Assembly (NCBI GenBank): GCA_022701365.1
Contig: JAKUHH010000389.1
Location: forward strand, 496,001-560,000
Direction: 5' to 3'
DNA length: 64,000 nt
Origin: Mycocentrospora acerina
Lineage: Eukaryota; Ascomycota; Dothideomycetes; Pleosporales
Shown here: positions 31,979 to 43,248 of the stretch, one piece after another
How the letters are laid out: every line of letters begins with the position of its first letter
Numbering within the stretch: position 1 is the first letter of the stretch
Notes under the pieces: generated by a model
Told to the model about the DNA's origin: nothing
The model's database searches: none
The model's input: only the letters and a program-made list of their open reading frames with translations
Made by a program: the position numbers and the translations under genes

Positions 31979-33778
31979 CTACAACTCGTTGTGCCCCGAA
32001 CCACAAGGCTGGCCGTGGTGTCCATGGCCACCGCGATCGAACCTGCTGACAGCCCTTGCCTTGTCCGCAGTCCTCCTCCTGAGCTTCTGGCCCGGTCGAG
32101 GAATACCAGCCCAGTCAAGAGCGTATTTGGCAACCGAGTTGGCAATGCTCTGGGTGTTGAGCAGGTATACTTCAGTATTGAGGTTGTCGATGGTATCGCA
32201 TGCCTTGTGGTAGCAGACGTCGAGGGGCTGGCCGGCCTGGCCGCCAAACAGAGTAGCCTCCTCAGCAGTCTTCAGAGTCTCGGCGCCAGTGAAGAGACCA
32301 CCGGAGGGAATACCATTCTCAAGGAAAGCAGCGTAATCGGAGCGGAGAGTGAAAAGAGAGGGGACATGAGCCTTGCCCTTGGACTCATAGAAGGCCTCAA
32401 AATCCTTCTCGATAGTATCGGATCCAGCAGGGCCAGAGAAGTTGAAGGCACTACCATCGCCGTCATAGATACCGAGGACGTAGTTGGGCGAGGCAATCTA
32501 GAACAGCATTAGTTGCTGGTTTCTTTTTGCGTATTTGAGAAGCTTACCATGTCGAAGTTGAGATAGGCACGAATCTTAGCAACTTCCTGGGGTCCACCAC
32601 TGATAGTTCCATTAAGAGTCCTGAGGTAGTGGAAAGAACCGAGCTTTCCAAACTCCTCGGCACCCCAGAAACCAATTCGTACGGCATTCTTCACCTTGAA
32701 CTTGGCCAATGCCTTGGCAACAACAAGCGATCCGATGGAACCGGAACCATCATCGTTGATACCAGGACCAGCGTAGACTGATTGCGTTAGTAGGTGAACG
32801 AACTGAGATTGTGGCACTAATGAGACACAAGATATTTTACAGTCACTTGGCGAGGTTTTGCCCATGAGTCCGTATCCCATCTTATGTTCTGGGAGCAAGC
32901 AAGCACTTACCTGAGTCAGAATGACCACCAATCATGAGAACGTTGTCGTGATCTCCACCCTTGGTCTCAGCGATGACGTTGTAGTTGACACGCTGCTCCT
33001 CAATAGTGTTTACGAATACACTGGCTTGTGTCGAGTTGGCTGCGATAGCAGCAATGATCTGGTTACCAACTTCCTGGGTAACACCAACGGTGGGAGCATA
33101 AACACCAACAGCACCGAGAGTTCCAGAGAGGGATTGGAGAGGAACGTTGTTGTAGATGATAGCGGCAGCAGCGCCAGCAGCTTTCGCGTTGGTGGCCTTG
33201 GAGCCGAATGTGCATGTGCCTCGTGAGATGAGAGCAATCTTGCCAGACACCTCAGCAGGGTAGTCGGCAGCATCGCACCCAAGGTTGTTGACGCGAACAA
33301 CGGAAGCAGAAACATCGCCAGATGGTCCGTATGTCATGTATTCAGCCGTAACCGACGTGTTACCGCCAATCGAGAGTCTGACTGTGGCAGCCGTGAAAAG
33401 CTCAGTAAAGGGCTGCTTGAAAACATCGTAGTATCCAGTGGCTAGGAGCTCCTGGTACAGCCACTCAGTGGTGGCGTTGTGGCCTCCACCACCAAAAGCG
33501 CGGTTGCCTCCATTGGCATTGGCAATGTCTTGCAGCTTCTGGGAACCAGCGAGGAGGTCCTCAAGAGTGACAGCCTTCTGGAGCTCCTCGGAAGATACGA
33601 GGTTAGCTCCAGGTACAGGCTTTGTAGGGGTGGGCGTAGGGAGGGACGACTTGGTGGAAGCTGGCTTGGTGGAAGTTGGCTTCGTGGGAGTTGGCTTAGG
33701 AGGGTGAGGGTTCCAGTCGTTTGCCAAAGCAGGGGTAGCAATCAAAGCCGCACCGGCGACGAGCGTAGAAACCTTCAT
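31979..33778 (-). CDS. lap2: Secreted M28 aminopeptidase with PA domain (leucine aminopeptidase 2 / aminopeptidase Y type)
   Basis: Exons 33778-32911, 32777-32548 and 32497-31979 (minus) encode 538 residues. A signal peptide (about 1-18, cut near PALA) is followed by a Pro/Thr/Ser/Lys linker, a PA domain (about 140-270) and the M28 catalytic domain. Zinc ligands and catalytic residues are visible: H286 (GGHSDS), D298 (INDDGSG), E330/E331 (GAEEFG), D365 (YLNFDM) and H463 (CYHKACD). It should release N-terminal residues from peptides outside the cell, like Aspergillus Lap2. Translation can start at the ATG at 33778; the frame upstream of it is not in signal-peptide form. The C-terminus is a His/Gly-rich tail ending HNEL. 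Intron 1 is 133 nt, intron 2 is 50 nt. Confidence 0.93.
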
Positions 33779-34858
33779 CTTGACGATTGAAAGGAGAGAA
33801 TGAAGGGAGAGAAGCTGTGTCACAAAGAACCAAGGACTTCGGAACGCAACTGTCCTATATACTTATTCACCCTGGTATCCATATCGCATGTGTTACGCAT
33901 AATTCGGGGACACCGCGTGCTAAATGTCTAGCCTAGACAGGCAGCTGCAGAACCTACGGACCGCAGCGTTCTCCAGGAACAAGATGCAGTGACAGGCATG
34001 CAATTGCGATTGACATGCTATGTCTTGGCTGCGTGATGGCGAAAGGCGAACTTTGATACATAGGGAAGGAGAGGAACGTAGTCTCTCGGCGGAAAAGGCA
34101 AACTAACGGCGGACCCTCCTCGGAGCGAACCTGATTGGGAAGGAACGAAATAAGCCAAGACCAAACACTTACGCTTGGCATCGGTCGGTGGACGCCACAA
34201 TCTGTTTGGCCGTTCGACACAAGACGGTCGCCACTTGAAAGTGGTTGTTGCATTCTCTACATCGTTATGGATTTCAGAGGCGGTAATGTGAGAATCCATG
34301 GGATAGTGAAAGACCTTGTGTTTTGAGTATAGTCGCTAATTTCGAATGGTCGTTGCAAGGCTCTTTCATTCTCGGTCACATCGTGCTGAGGAAGGATGCA
34401 ACGGAGAATTCGGTCAAGCTACAAACAACAACGCAGTTTGCGTGCTCAAGGAAGTTTAATGGAAGATCTAGTCACGGCGCATTTATTCTTGAGGAAATTA
34501 TTGCCTGGAAATGAGAGAACTCAGACAATTGTTAACCATCGAATAAAACTACACAGTTTGCGAACTGGAGAACGCAGACGTCTTCTCTGATCACTAATAT
34601 TTGATCCACATTTCGAAGCTATCCATTGTGTATAGACGCCGCGTGTAGTCTTTATAAGAGTCGGGCGCTCCGCTATGTTACCAGCTTTTACTACGCTTCG
34701 AGAAAGAAGCAAGCATAGCACCAAATGTCACCAAATATCACAGTACGAAATCACTAGGCTTGAATTGTACAATATAGATGATAATTTGCTCATTCTACCG
34801 CATACTGTCTCGCTTTTCGAATTTTTGTCCAATTAAAACCTGGTAGCAGTTGAGTGCT
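33779..34858. other. Intergenic region between two minus-strand secreted-protein genes
   Basis: This is the promoter of the M28 peptidase gene and the 3' flank of the choice-of-anchor-B gene. Short frames on both strands (33954-34724) are overlapping and featureless. No repeat is seen. Confidence 0.55.
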
Positions 34859-36530
34859 CTACGCCTTAGCTCCATTCTTCAGCTTCACTATAAAAGCACC
34901 ACGCTCCATTGTGTTGACGAGAATGTAACCGCTCTTGAAGAGCCCATAGCTTGACCAAGTACCGACAAAGTCAACGCTACCACCTCCGGGCTGGTTATCG
35001 TCCTCTGGGTAGACATCTGTTGTCACCGTTAGTCACCGTTAAAGCACACAGAACAAGTCAAAACCTACCGAAGAATCCAATCTCCTTAACACCCTTGCCT
35101 GTTGGATCGCTCGGAATGGACCTGACATCTAACACGCGGAGTCCAGTGCCATAGTTCGACTGGTACGCGAACCCATCAGCTACATACTGGTTGTGATCTA
35201 CGCCCTTGGCCTTGCTCTTGTAGATACCAGTCTGCTTGGGCTTCTTCAAGCTGCTGATGTCCCAAATATAAGTGACTGGATTTCCGGATGCACCGGCGCC
35301 CGTGCCATCGTACTCGTCGTACTCATCGTCCAACAAGAGATAACGCTGGTCTTTGGGGTCGAGAACAGAACCTTGGTGGGTGTAGGCAGCACCTTCGTAG
35401 GAAGTAATCGAAACAACTACAGGAGCTTTCTTATTAGTGATGTCGTAGATTGTAAGTGAATCTTCGTTATAACCGTAGCAGATTTCTTTGCCTTCATATT
35501 GCGTGTCAGGGCCATGGTAAGTCAGGCACTGTGCGTCGTGCACATATCCATCAGCGGAGGCACTATCAGTTGTCAGTTTTGGTTGGCCACGGTACAAAAA
35601 GCTTCAACACTCACCAGCCAGGGCTTGTCGGCTTTGCAGGGTTAGTGATATCAATGAAAATAATACCCGACTTGCACTTGTCTGTCCTGGGCATTGCACC
35701 AACAGAGTAGATGAAGTTTCCGTCAGGATTCGTCACGACGTTGTGTGTACGGCCCGTAGGTAGGCCAGCGTAATGCCCAGCAAGATCTTTTGTGTTGCTA
35801 AATGTCACGGGCTTCGCAGGGTCGACTGTGAGCAGCTTCTTCATGTCAAATATCTGGATTCCATGACCCTGGGCCTCACTACCGATGATCATGAGATCTT
35901 TCTGGGCACGAATCTCACGCCATTGACTGGGAACGGAGTACTGCGGGAGTCGTCCAAGGTACGAGAGCTTGCCGTCCTTGGTGATCTCAGCAAATGCAGT
36001 GCCATCAGATTGGCCAATTGCGACGAACTCGCGACCAGTTGACGATGTCCAGCCTTGGACGCATTAGTCTTGGAAACTTTAAGACAACTTGCGAGTACTC
36101 ACCCCATGACGATGAACCGAAACCACGAGTGCTTCCAAGGGCAGAGTGAGACAGAAAGTGATACAGATCGATCTAGTTGGGTGAGCGACAAGATCGTAGG
36201 GAGCAGGTTAATGTTACTAACATTATTGCACTTGAAGGTATCTGTGCTGGTCTTTGCGGTACCATTCACACACTGAACCACATCGGCCGCCTCCAGATAT
36301 TGTTCCGAAGCATACACACCAGCAGCCTCTTGTCTTGCGAATGTCTCCTAGGATTGTTTTCAGCATATACCCATAGGATATGCCAACAGGAAGCCTACCA
36401 TCTTCAAGGCAATATTATTCGCATGCCTAATACCGGAGTCGTAAAGCCTAGTAGCCTTTTCTGCATCCTTTGGCAATTCCCTTGCAACCGCAAGGGCGGA
36501 CAATGAAAGGAGAGCGCTGCGGATAAACAT
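34859..36530 (-). CDS. Secreted choice-of-anchor-B / 'regulatory P domain' beta-propeller-like protein
   Basis: Six exons (36530-36399, 36347-36222, 36172-36103, 36053-35615, 35562-35069, 35016-34859, minus) join to 472 residues with every phase consistent. A signal peptide (MFIRSALLSLSALAVA) is present. LVIVD-like repeats follow: GIQIFDMKKLLTVDPAKPV, GIIFIDITNPAKPTSPG, SLTIYDITNKKAPVVVSI, YIWDISSLKKPKQTGIYKS and LRVLDVRSIPSDPTG. Conserved HNVV, HDAQC, THQG and DHNQY motifs are those of the choice-of-anchor-B family, which fungal annotations often call regulatory P domain proteins. The repeats imply a beta-propeller; the biochemical role is unknown. The spliced SPGCASADGYVHDAQC junction is a good internal check on the model. 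Confidence 0.88.
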
Positions 36531-38100
36531 ATTGACTTGAAGTTGAACGAGATGGGAAGACAAAGCTTGAAGCTATATAGGTCTCTTTGGCAGCTTTATA
36601 TTTCCTTCTCTCGACATGATCACGATTTTCTTGGATGATCTTTCGAGAGCATTGCCTATGGCCAATCCAGCAGGTGTAGACAATCCCCTGGCTCCCTTCA
36701 AACAGTTCTATTCACGTCAAGTCCCACTCCGCAGGGGAACAGGTCGCTATGATTGGCACTCGCACAGGCACCCAGCACGGAGTTGATGGAACCGAGACCA
36801 TGCATCCTTCGGGATTGGTGGCTATAAACGAGATGAAAGACTTGGTCCTGGAGTGAACGACGAATTAGGAAGGCGGCGTAGTTAAGCTAGTCTTGGCGCA
36901 GCAAAGAAGGTTCCAGGATAGGGCGGGTGCTGTGCCAAGGATAGCCAAGACAGACCGTCGCCCGCTTCGCCCGCGAGCTTCCTCCAACACGATAACAACG
37001 GCGCGCTGTGGGCTACATCACACCCAGCCCACTGCATTTCTGTAGGGCAATTAACATGTTTTTCCACGATGTAACTTGCCAGCTCAGCGCTTTTGTCTAC
37101 TAGCAATACAGACCATCTACAAGTGCCGAAGGATACGAGATCATTGCTACCCAAAACATTTTCTTTTGTATCTGATGGAACGTCTCCTTCCTTTTGTGTT
37201 CACGCGATGCCAGCCACACCAGTCTTCCCAGTGCGTAGTGCTGCAGCATGCTTGTGCATATCAATATCGCGATTTAAAGGCGGCATCTCCAGCGCGTATT
37301 TTGCGGCTGCATAATCTAATATCTACAAGGTTGTTCTTACCATGTGCCTAATGAGACATGTTTACCGGTGACACTATACGATCAGGTGGTCAACAGTTGC
37401 AGGACGTGCCAATTTGTACAGTGGGATAATTACATCTCTCGCGGAACACCAAGCAATAGGCTTAGCCAGCCGATTTTCAAAACGAAGTCGCAGAAAGAGA
37501 GAATGAACAACGCAAGTGCCAAGACCATCGTTCAGAGATTTTGGGTAGCGAATACCAATATTTATTTTAATGATGATGTCTTGGGGCGTTATTATGAATA
37601 GTGATCGTTTTATTGTTCTGCTCACTGCAATAGTAATACATGATGGTTCTGCGATGGTAGTAGAGAATGGACGTTCGATCAACAGACCAGGTAAGACGAA
37701 GGAGAGAGTGAGATGGGGCGGTTGGTGTCGGCTATCATGCAGAGCGGGTACGGCCCTAGAAGATCTGCGGGATAATGTATTGAAACAGAAAATGTCTGTT
37801 GCCTAATCCCAATAGCGGGACGGGAGCACAGTACTAACCACTCAAGAATCGGACCCAGAGTTGAAGGTGTGGTGCCTGGCCAAGGTCATTGAGCATAAAG
37901 CGTTAGTGTCATATCGCGCAAGTATTACTGTGCAGAAGGAATGCTGTAGTGACGGACAGTGTCCTAGGATATAATTTGTGAGTCTATCTACTCAGTCATG
38001 CCTTCATTTTCATCATCATGTGTCGTAGCTTCCACTGCAGTCCTGCGTGCGGCGCTGGTCAGATCATTACATTGCAACCTCCCCTCGATGTAGACACCGT
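36531..38100. other. 1.6-kb intergenic region without recognised genes
   Basis: This holds the promoter of the choice-of-anchor-B gene and the 3' flank of the HAD phosphatase gene. Several short frames (36882-37806) lie on both strands without domain signals. Nothing else is seen. Confidence 0.5.
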
Positions 38101-38896
38101 TTACAACTTGGCCTCGACCCTCTTGAGGCAGTCTTGGAACTCAGACCAGTCGTACATGACGGCAGCACACTTCGTCTCCTTGGTGAGAAGGTTGGCCATC
38201 TGCTCCATCTTATCCTTGCCCTCTTCAATACCGTAGATGCCGACGTAGGCAATGCATGGAATACCAGCACGCATGGCAGCTGTGGCGCCACTCTTGCTGT
38301 CCTCGACAGTAATGGCCTGCGCGTTATTCACACCAAGCTGCTCACAGGCGTAGTTGTAAATAGCGGGGTCGGGCTTCGAACTAGGAGGGTTGAGCGATGT
38401 AGCAGCCGAGTAAACGTGTTCCGGGGGAAAGAAGTGGGCAATGTTGGCCTTCTCAATGGAAGCGACGACACGACTCTTGGCAGAGGTGCTGACAACGGAC
38501 ATGGGGTAGCCCTGCTCCTTGAGTTTCTCGAGCTCCTTAGTGACGCCTGGGCACTCGACAGCCTTCTGGCTGAGCTTGGTGGTAACGGCGTCAAGCTCCT
38601 GACCAACAAAGCTCTCAAGGTCCTCATTGGTCATGGTAAAGTTGTGCTTCTTCTGGAGACCCTGGAGCATGCCACGGAAGTTATGACCAACAAAGTCCTC
38701 GAGCAAGGATTCGGCTGTGTAGCGGGCATCGATTTTGTACTTCTCCATGACAATGTTGGTCAGGTCGGCGCAAGCCTCAAAGGCGAAGCGCTCCGACTGG
38801 ACCAACGTGTTGTCGCAGTCGAGGAGGATGTACTTGGCCTGAGATGTTTGTTAGTGAGGGACGGCGGGGTAGATTCAAGGTGCCTACCTTGCCCAT
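38101..38896 (-). CDS. HAD-superfamily phosphatase (beta-phosphoglucomutase / glycerol-3-phosphatase-like)
   Basis: A 9-nt first exon (38896-38888) encoding MGK is spliced to 38838-38101, giving 248 residues. The spliced N-terminus reads MGKAKYILLDCDNTLVQSER, which supplies HAD motif I (D10-x-D12-x-T14); without the tiny exon the catalytic aspartates would lack a start codon. Motif II (SVVSTSAKSRV), the motif III lysine region (SSKPDPAIY) and motif IV (TVEDSKSGATAAMRAG) follow. A helical cap domain lies at about 20-85. The enzyme should dephosphorylate a small sugar- or polyol-phosphate in the cytosol; the substrate cannot be read from sequence. The 49-nt intron has a CACTAAC branch site. Confidence 0.92.
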
Positions 38897-40559
38897 AGTT
38901 GTGGTTTATTTGGGTGTGGTGGGGAATATTTGGGTGAGTGTCGGATAGGTTGGTTGGAGAGTGTGTGAGTATACAAGTGAAAGAAGTGGAGAGTTTGGTT
39001 GGGAAACGAAGGAAATAAAGCAATGCTAGTTGAAGGGCTCATGGAAGGGCGGGGCGGAAGCTGCGCCCCAGTTTTAGGACGTCACTGTCTGCCCTAGCGG
39101 GGCGTGGGATGGTCGATTGGCGGCCTTCAGTCAGGCCGTGCGCGGTCTATCTCACCACTTCCCTCACTCGCTGTGCGTCTCTCGCCTTCTATCTCACTTT
39201 CCCACACTACCATCCTCCTTGCGTTGCTTCTTTCATGCGCCCAACAATACGGAAGCATCCACGTCAGTCGATCTGACTGCGCATGGCAGGTAGCTTTCAT
39301 TTGCTTTTTGCTATTTCCCCTCGTCCCGCGTCCAAACTTACTCTCCTTCTGTATCACGCACAGCTTCACTTTTAGTGTGGCCTTGCATCATGTCATTACT
39401 ACTGGATTTAGTTTCTCATCATATGAGCTATATCCACCCAAATTGCGGGGGTTTAGAGTTACACTTACTGCCATCACTGTCTGCGCGTCTATGCAGTTCC
39501 TGCACTCGCTTGTGACGCACCCACGTTTGGGCATCTATTAGCGTGAACGCCTATGAATAACGGTGTACAGTGAACACGTGGAGTACTCCTCGACCTACTA
39601 AATCCTGCAACTAACAGCCCTGTCGACAAAAGCAGTAATCCAAAGGCAACATAGTAAGGCATCCATCTGTAAACGTCTTGTTCGGCGCGTCTTGAGCCGT
39701 ACATGAATAACGCTATTGTTATATTACCGGACAGAACCCCAAATTTAATACTTGTTGTTATCCTTCGTCTCGAATGGGCAGTAAAGCTTGTAAAGTGTCG
39801 GCAGAGATCCGTTAGCTTAGGTCCCAACACATGAGTCGCCTTCAAAACGCTCCCCTCCTTGACTGTTTGTAATCTCCTCTGTGCATACTCTCTAAATCTT
39901 TCCGAGTTATTAATTTTCAATCGGTACAATTAACAAGCTAACTCTTCCGCCCCACTGATTACTTTCAGTCTCTCCGTCCACCACTTGCAAAAACTCCCAC
40001 GACTTGTCGACCAGCAAACACTATGCCTTTTGGTTTGATATAATATTACTTTAATTATGAGGCAACACCAATTTCAAAAATTGAGTTTTTTTCTGCGCAG
40101 TCCCCCAGCATATCAGAGTAAGTAGTTACCTGTAGCAGGTTCTTCGATGAGGTTATAACCTCGAGGCTTCCGAAGTTCACTTCAACCATTTCTATTTCGC
40201 AACGCACTTAGTGACATTGATGATTTTGTCACTTTTAGCTTTCATAACAAGTAAATTGATGATCGTGTGCTTTTTCTAGTCTTTTTGGTTGTCGTTCTGT
40301 CCGAGTTTGCAGTCAGTCCATGATCTTGAGGCGGATATGCTAAAGCATGCTAAGTGCAAAGTAAACATCCTTTGAGTTGCGACTACGGTCCTACGACATG
40401 AGCATCCAGCACAACCCTTTTGTCTGAGTATGGCCATTAACACATTTTGAATGCGAAATACTAGAAATACGAGAAAAGACGAACAAGTGCTCGAAAGATC
40501 CATACATAATGAACTGACTTGATTGCAGAGTGACTTTTGGTTACAGATAGCTTAAACTA
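38897..40559. other. 1.7-kb intergenic region
   Basis: This is the promoter of the HAD phosphatase gene and the 3' flank of the aldehyde dehydrogenase gene. Sequence beyond 39600 is AT-rich. Frames at 39104-39541 (+) and 39489-39929 (-) lack family features and are not called. Confidence 0.5.
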
Positions 40560-42174
40560 TCATCCATATCTAACCTCCCCAGCTCCTTCTCTAAACCAAT
40601 CATCACTCGCTAGTCCCTCTTTCGCTGTGGCATAATTGATAATCGTGCTCTTCGTTGTTGTGTACGCATGATATGCATCGATTCCATTCTCGCTCCCAAC
40701 CCCAGAACTCTTGATGCCACCCCAAGGCGAACTGGGATCATTGCGGTGATGTGTATTCACCCAGCAGAGCCCACTCTCGATCTCCTCAGAAACTCTGAAT
40801 GCCTGCGCAAGATCCTGCGTCCAGATCGCAGCACCAAGTCCGAATTCGCTGTCGTTGGCTAGTTCGATGGCTTGCTCTTCTGTATCAAAACCAACTACGA
40901 CAATGACTGGGCCGAATGCTTCTTCCTTCCAGATGCGCGTGTCAGTAATTTTCTTCGACGTGCCATCGGCTAGTATGGTGGGAGGGAAGAAGTAGCCCTT
41001 TGAAAAGTCGGTATTGTCGATTGAAGATGTTCCTGTCATGCGTTTGCCCCCTGTGACGACTGTCACTCCGGAACTTACTGCGTCATCAACCAGGGTTTGT
41101 ATATTGCTTAGTTGCTTTGCGGAAATGACTGGTCCCATCATGGATTCTACATTTTTCGGAGATCCCATTCTTCTTTCAATACTCTGTACTTTGCCCTTGA
41201 GTTTCTCCACGACTTGATTGAGAATGCTGTTTTGCACGACGATGCGAGTCGCCGCAACACATGTCTGCCCACTCGCGATGAAACTTGCAAAGACAATACC
41301 GTTGACAGCCAAGTCAACGTGTGCCTGTTCGAAAACGATGAGTGGCGCTTTGCCGCCAAGCTCAGCAGTGTAGTGCGCGAGATTGCGTCCGGCGATTGCT
41401 CCTATAGCTCGGCCAGCAGGAGTTCCACCAGTAACATCAACCTTTTTGATGAGCGGGTGTTCTACAAGTGCCTTGCCTGTCGTTAAACCATCGCCAGGTA
41501 GCACATTGAAAACTCCGTCTGGCAGTCCCGCCTCCTTGAATAGTTTGCCCAACTCAATGCTCGTCAGAGGTGTGAGCTCGCTAGGCTTTAAGACAATCGA
41601 ATTTCCAGCAGCCAACGCAGGCGCAATCTTTTTCACCGCAATCAACATAGGATGGTTGAAAGGCGTAATATGAGCAACGACACCCAAGGGCTTGCGATCA
41701 ATCCAATTGTGCAGCTTGCCTACAGTAGGCAGCACAGAACGTTCTTCCGTCCTGATCAGCGAAGAATAGTACTTAAACCATTTGACTAAAGTCGGAACCT
41801 GTGCATTCATTTCTCGGACAGCTCGGCCAGTCTGTCGTACTTCCAGCTCAATCAAGCGCGGCAAGTTCTTCGTAAGGAGTTCAGCCATCTTGTCTAGCGT
41901 ATCCGCACGCACATGACGTGGGGCTTTTGACCAGACGCCAGATTTGAAAATATCATGTGCGAGTTTGACTGTCTCGTCGACATCCGCAGCCGATGCAGCA
42001 TGGCAGTGTGTAAATACCTCTCCTGTTGCTGGGTCTTCAATGGCGAGTCTGGCATATTGTTAGAATGTGTAATGTGGTACACGCAAAGGGCTCGGTGACT
42101 GACTGGTCCGCATTTCCTCTTCTCTCATGACCTCCAACCCACATGGAATACAAATCTGAAGAATTTGAGCCCAT
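40560..42174 (-). CDS. NAD(P)-dependent aldehyde dehydrogenase
   Basis: Exon 1 (42174-42104) encodes a short N-terminus beginning MGSNSSDLYSMWVGGH. Exon 2 (42048-40560) carries the rest, for 519 residues. Key residues are present: N155 (TPFNHP), K178 (VLKPSE), general base E253 (AELGGKAP) and catalytic C287 (ASGQTCVAATR). The coenzyme loop reads TGGTPAGR and the C-terminal half has EEAFGPVIVVV and NTHHRNDPSSPWGG. The last motif replaces the more usual N-(T/S)-Y/W-x3 form, which hints at a vanillin/salicylaldehyde- or lactaldehyde-type subgroup. No targeting signal is evident, so it is probably cytosolic. The first exon was found by extending the frame upstream to an acceptor at 42049 and matching phase 2. 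The substrate is not determinable here. Confidence 0.93.
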
Positions 42175-43248
42175 ACTGCTATGTTTTGACTTGTATGTTT
42201 AAAATTGCGGGGTGATGGACTTGAAGAAGTGTACTCAATGATGGACGCGGAGGTGGCCGAACTATGGGTGGATTGCGATAAGATAGCGGCTTGGCTTTTC
42301 CGCCAATGGCTAGCAACTCCACTATACAACGTCCACCTTGCTTGTTTCTTCCCGCCAAATAAGAGAATTACCAGCGAAAATCGGAGCGGCAGAAGCTGTT
42401 ACTTGTGAGTAACATCTAGCTGCCGACAATGTCAACATCTCGTGGATAGCATTTTTGCGACTGGAATAGGTCTTAGTCAACGTGCGTGGTGGCATGTAGG
42501 TAATAAAAACTCTTGGTTCCGCTTCGCGGTTACGACGACCCGAAACCAATTACAATCATCAGATAAATCATATATGAGAAGAAAGCCGACAGTTTTGTCA
42601 GCGAGAAAAATATAACAAATGCCCTAGCACCACACAATTCAACCCATTTTTTCGTACCACCTTCTTTTCCTTTCCTTTGAAACGGATGATTCTCCGACGA
42701 AGACCACCAGGAGAACAGTTGTAAGGTCGTACCACCCCCTGACTAGTACCTTTAGACATTCCCTTAGTCTAGCTAGTCGGCCTTGTGATCATTAACTCTG
42801 CTCCGCATCCGCTCTAGCCAAACCAGTAGAACTAACAAATTGTTGCTAAAGTCCCAAATAAAATAATAAAACGCGTTTAGTAGTGTCGATCATAGATGTT
42901 GTATCTGTCCAGACAGAAACCAGAGAATATCACATGGCTGTGTCGAGAAAATAGATCGTACAAGAAGAATCAACCCCAAATCTACCCAGATGATGAACAA
43001 GAGGCCGTTACGTGATTGCTTTACATATCGAAGTGAAGTGAAGTTCAATAAGGGTAAGGAGAGTGAGTTGAATACCGCTAACCTCTGTTGCCGAAAAAGA
43101 CTTGATTTAAATTGAATGTATCACGAACGCGACCTGCGCGAAAGGATTTTTGGACATAAGAGAATTGCCATGATTGATATGGTTAGAAATGACGTGGAGT
43201 GGTGTATGATGTCGTCAGTGCAGAATTGTAACGTACTGATCCCTTTTC
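42175..43248. other. Intergenic region between two minus-strand genes
   Basis: This is the promoter of the aldehyde dehydrogenase gene and the 3' flank of the ankyrin gene. No gene, RNA or repeat is supported. Confidence 0.55.
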
